Shown piece after piece: positions 6,050 to 6,422 of a stretch of DNA of 6,422 bases (position 1 is its first letter; every line of letters starts with the position of its first letter). The position numbers were made by a program, and so were the translations under genes. Source of the DNA: Chrysiogenia bacterium (lineage in GTDB: Bacteria > JAGRBM01). The notes beneath the pieces are model-generated. The model was not told the DNA's origin. It searched no databases and worked only from the letters and a program-made list of their open reading frames with translations. The stretch spans positions 1 through 6,422 of the forward strand of contig JAGRBM010000246.1 in the NCBI GenBank assembly GCA_020434085.1, given 5' to 3'.

Positions 6050-6422
6050 CTATGAACCTTCGATGTTGTTGAACTTCACCAAGAAGTTCCGTGGGAATTC
6101 CTGCGGCGGCGTATCGAGCTTCTTCACGTCCTTGGCCGCGCGCAGGACCGCGTCGTCATAGGCATGCTCGCCCGAGCTCTCCTCGAGTGTTGCCGAGAGC
6201 ACCGTGCCGTCGGCGTCGATGCGGAATCGAATGACCGCGACCAGCTCGCGGCGGCGCGAGAGATTGGCCGGCACGCTCCAGCGGCGCTGCACCTGCTTGA
6301 TGACGTGGGTGCGGTATTCCACTTCGCGGCGAAGCGCAATCTTGTCGGCGGTCTCCAGCGCGCTCTGGGCGCGCGCAGCGGAGGTGAGTTGCTGCTCGAT
6401 CTCTTCAACGCTGCGCGCGGAA
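6050..6422 (-). CDS. tolA: TolA-like TonB-family protein, C-terminal part (5' end outside the window)
   Basis: The frame is open from the window edge (first full codon at 6421) to the TAG at 6052-6050, giving 123 residues. Residues 1-33 are charged, helical and Ala/Glu/Gln-rich (for example SVEEIEQQLTSAARAQ), fitting the end of TolA's long periplasmic helix. From about residue 34 there is a TonB/TolA C-terminal domain: EYRTHVIKQVQRRW, then VAVIRFRIDADGTVLSATLEES with the usual strand-turn DADGTV, then a helix of the FDxAALRA type (YDDAVLRAAKDV), and the closing TPPQEF. In the Tol system this domain contacts TolB and outer-membrane components. A GTG at 6322 could be mistaken for the start, but it lies in the middle of continuous coding sequence with no ribosome binding site. 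Its position directly before tolB and pal supports TolA rather than another TonB paralogue; the missing N-terminal membrane segment would confirm it. Confidence 0.85.
   Translation of the reverse strand, partial: SARSVEEIEQQLTSAARAQSALETADKIALRREVEYRTHVIKQVQRRWSVPANLSRRRELVAVIRFRIDADGTVLSATLEESSGEHAYDDAVLRAAKDVKKLDTPPQEFPRNFLVKFNNIEGS

Noticed and set aside
6050-6322. A separate 90-codon gene starting at GTG 6322
   Set aside because: The frame continues without a stop to the window edge and the upstream residues form a plausible TolA helix. The 90 codons are the end of a longer gene.

Overview
The window looks like ordinary core and secretome chromosome from a GC-rich Gram-negative bacterium, by eye a little above 60% GC. 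The evidence for a Gram-negative is the Tol-Pal cell-envelope genes, two proteins with type II lipoprotein signals, and a third and fourth with Sec-type signal peptides. A deltaproteobacterial-type lineage (Myxococcota or a relative) is plausible, because kexin-like secreted proteases and this kind of TolA/TonB C-terminal domain are common there. That is an inference; nothing in the window fixes the taxonomy.

Layout from left to right. Positions 1-154 (minus strand) hold the 5' end of a small secreted protein that runs off the window. Three bases upstream of its start codon ends a large minus-strand gene (158-2587) for a putative outer-membrane-anchored, multidomain subtilisin/kexin-family protease. 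Its order is lipoprotein signal, two tandem Ig-like repeats, a fibronectin-III-like module, an S8 catalytic domain and a P (proprotein convertase) domain. A 172-base divergent promoter region separates it from a plus-strand iron-containing alcohol dehydrogenase (2760-3935), which stands alone. A perfect 14-bp hairpin (3956-3986), with A and T tracts on both flanks, closes this gene and also the convergent minus-strand operon. That operon occupies the rest of the window in the order tolA-like (partial, 6422-6050), tolB (6044-4722) and pal (4662-4012).

How the genes work together. TolA, TolB and Pal form the trans-envelope system that couples the proton-motive force at the inner membrane (TolQRA) to the outer membrane and peptidoglycan (TolB-Pal). 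The operon is compact: there are 5 bases between tolA and tolB and 59 between tolB and pal. It ends right after pal, with no cpoB/ybgF gene before the terminator. The protease and its downstream neighbour are probably cotranscribed and translationally coupled, which suggests a secreted pair. The alcohol dehydrogenase has its own apparent promoter, ribosome binding site and terminator, and no functional link to its neighbours can be seen.

I saw no mobile element, CRISPR array, tRNA, rRNA or phage gene, and no convincing undescribed system. The most individual items are the domain architecture of the protease and its coupled, unidentified downstream gene.
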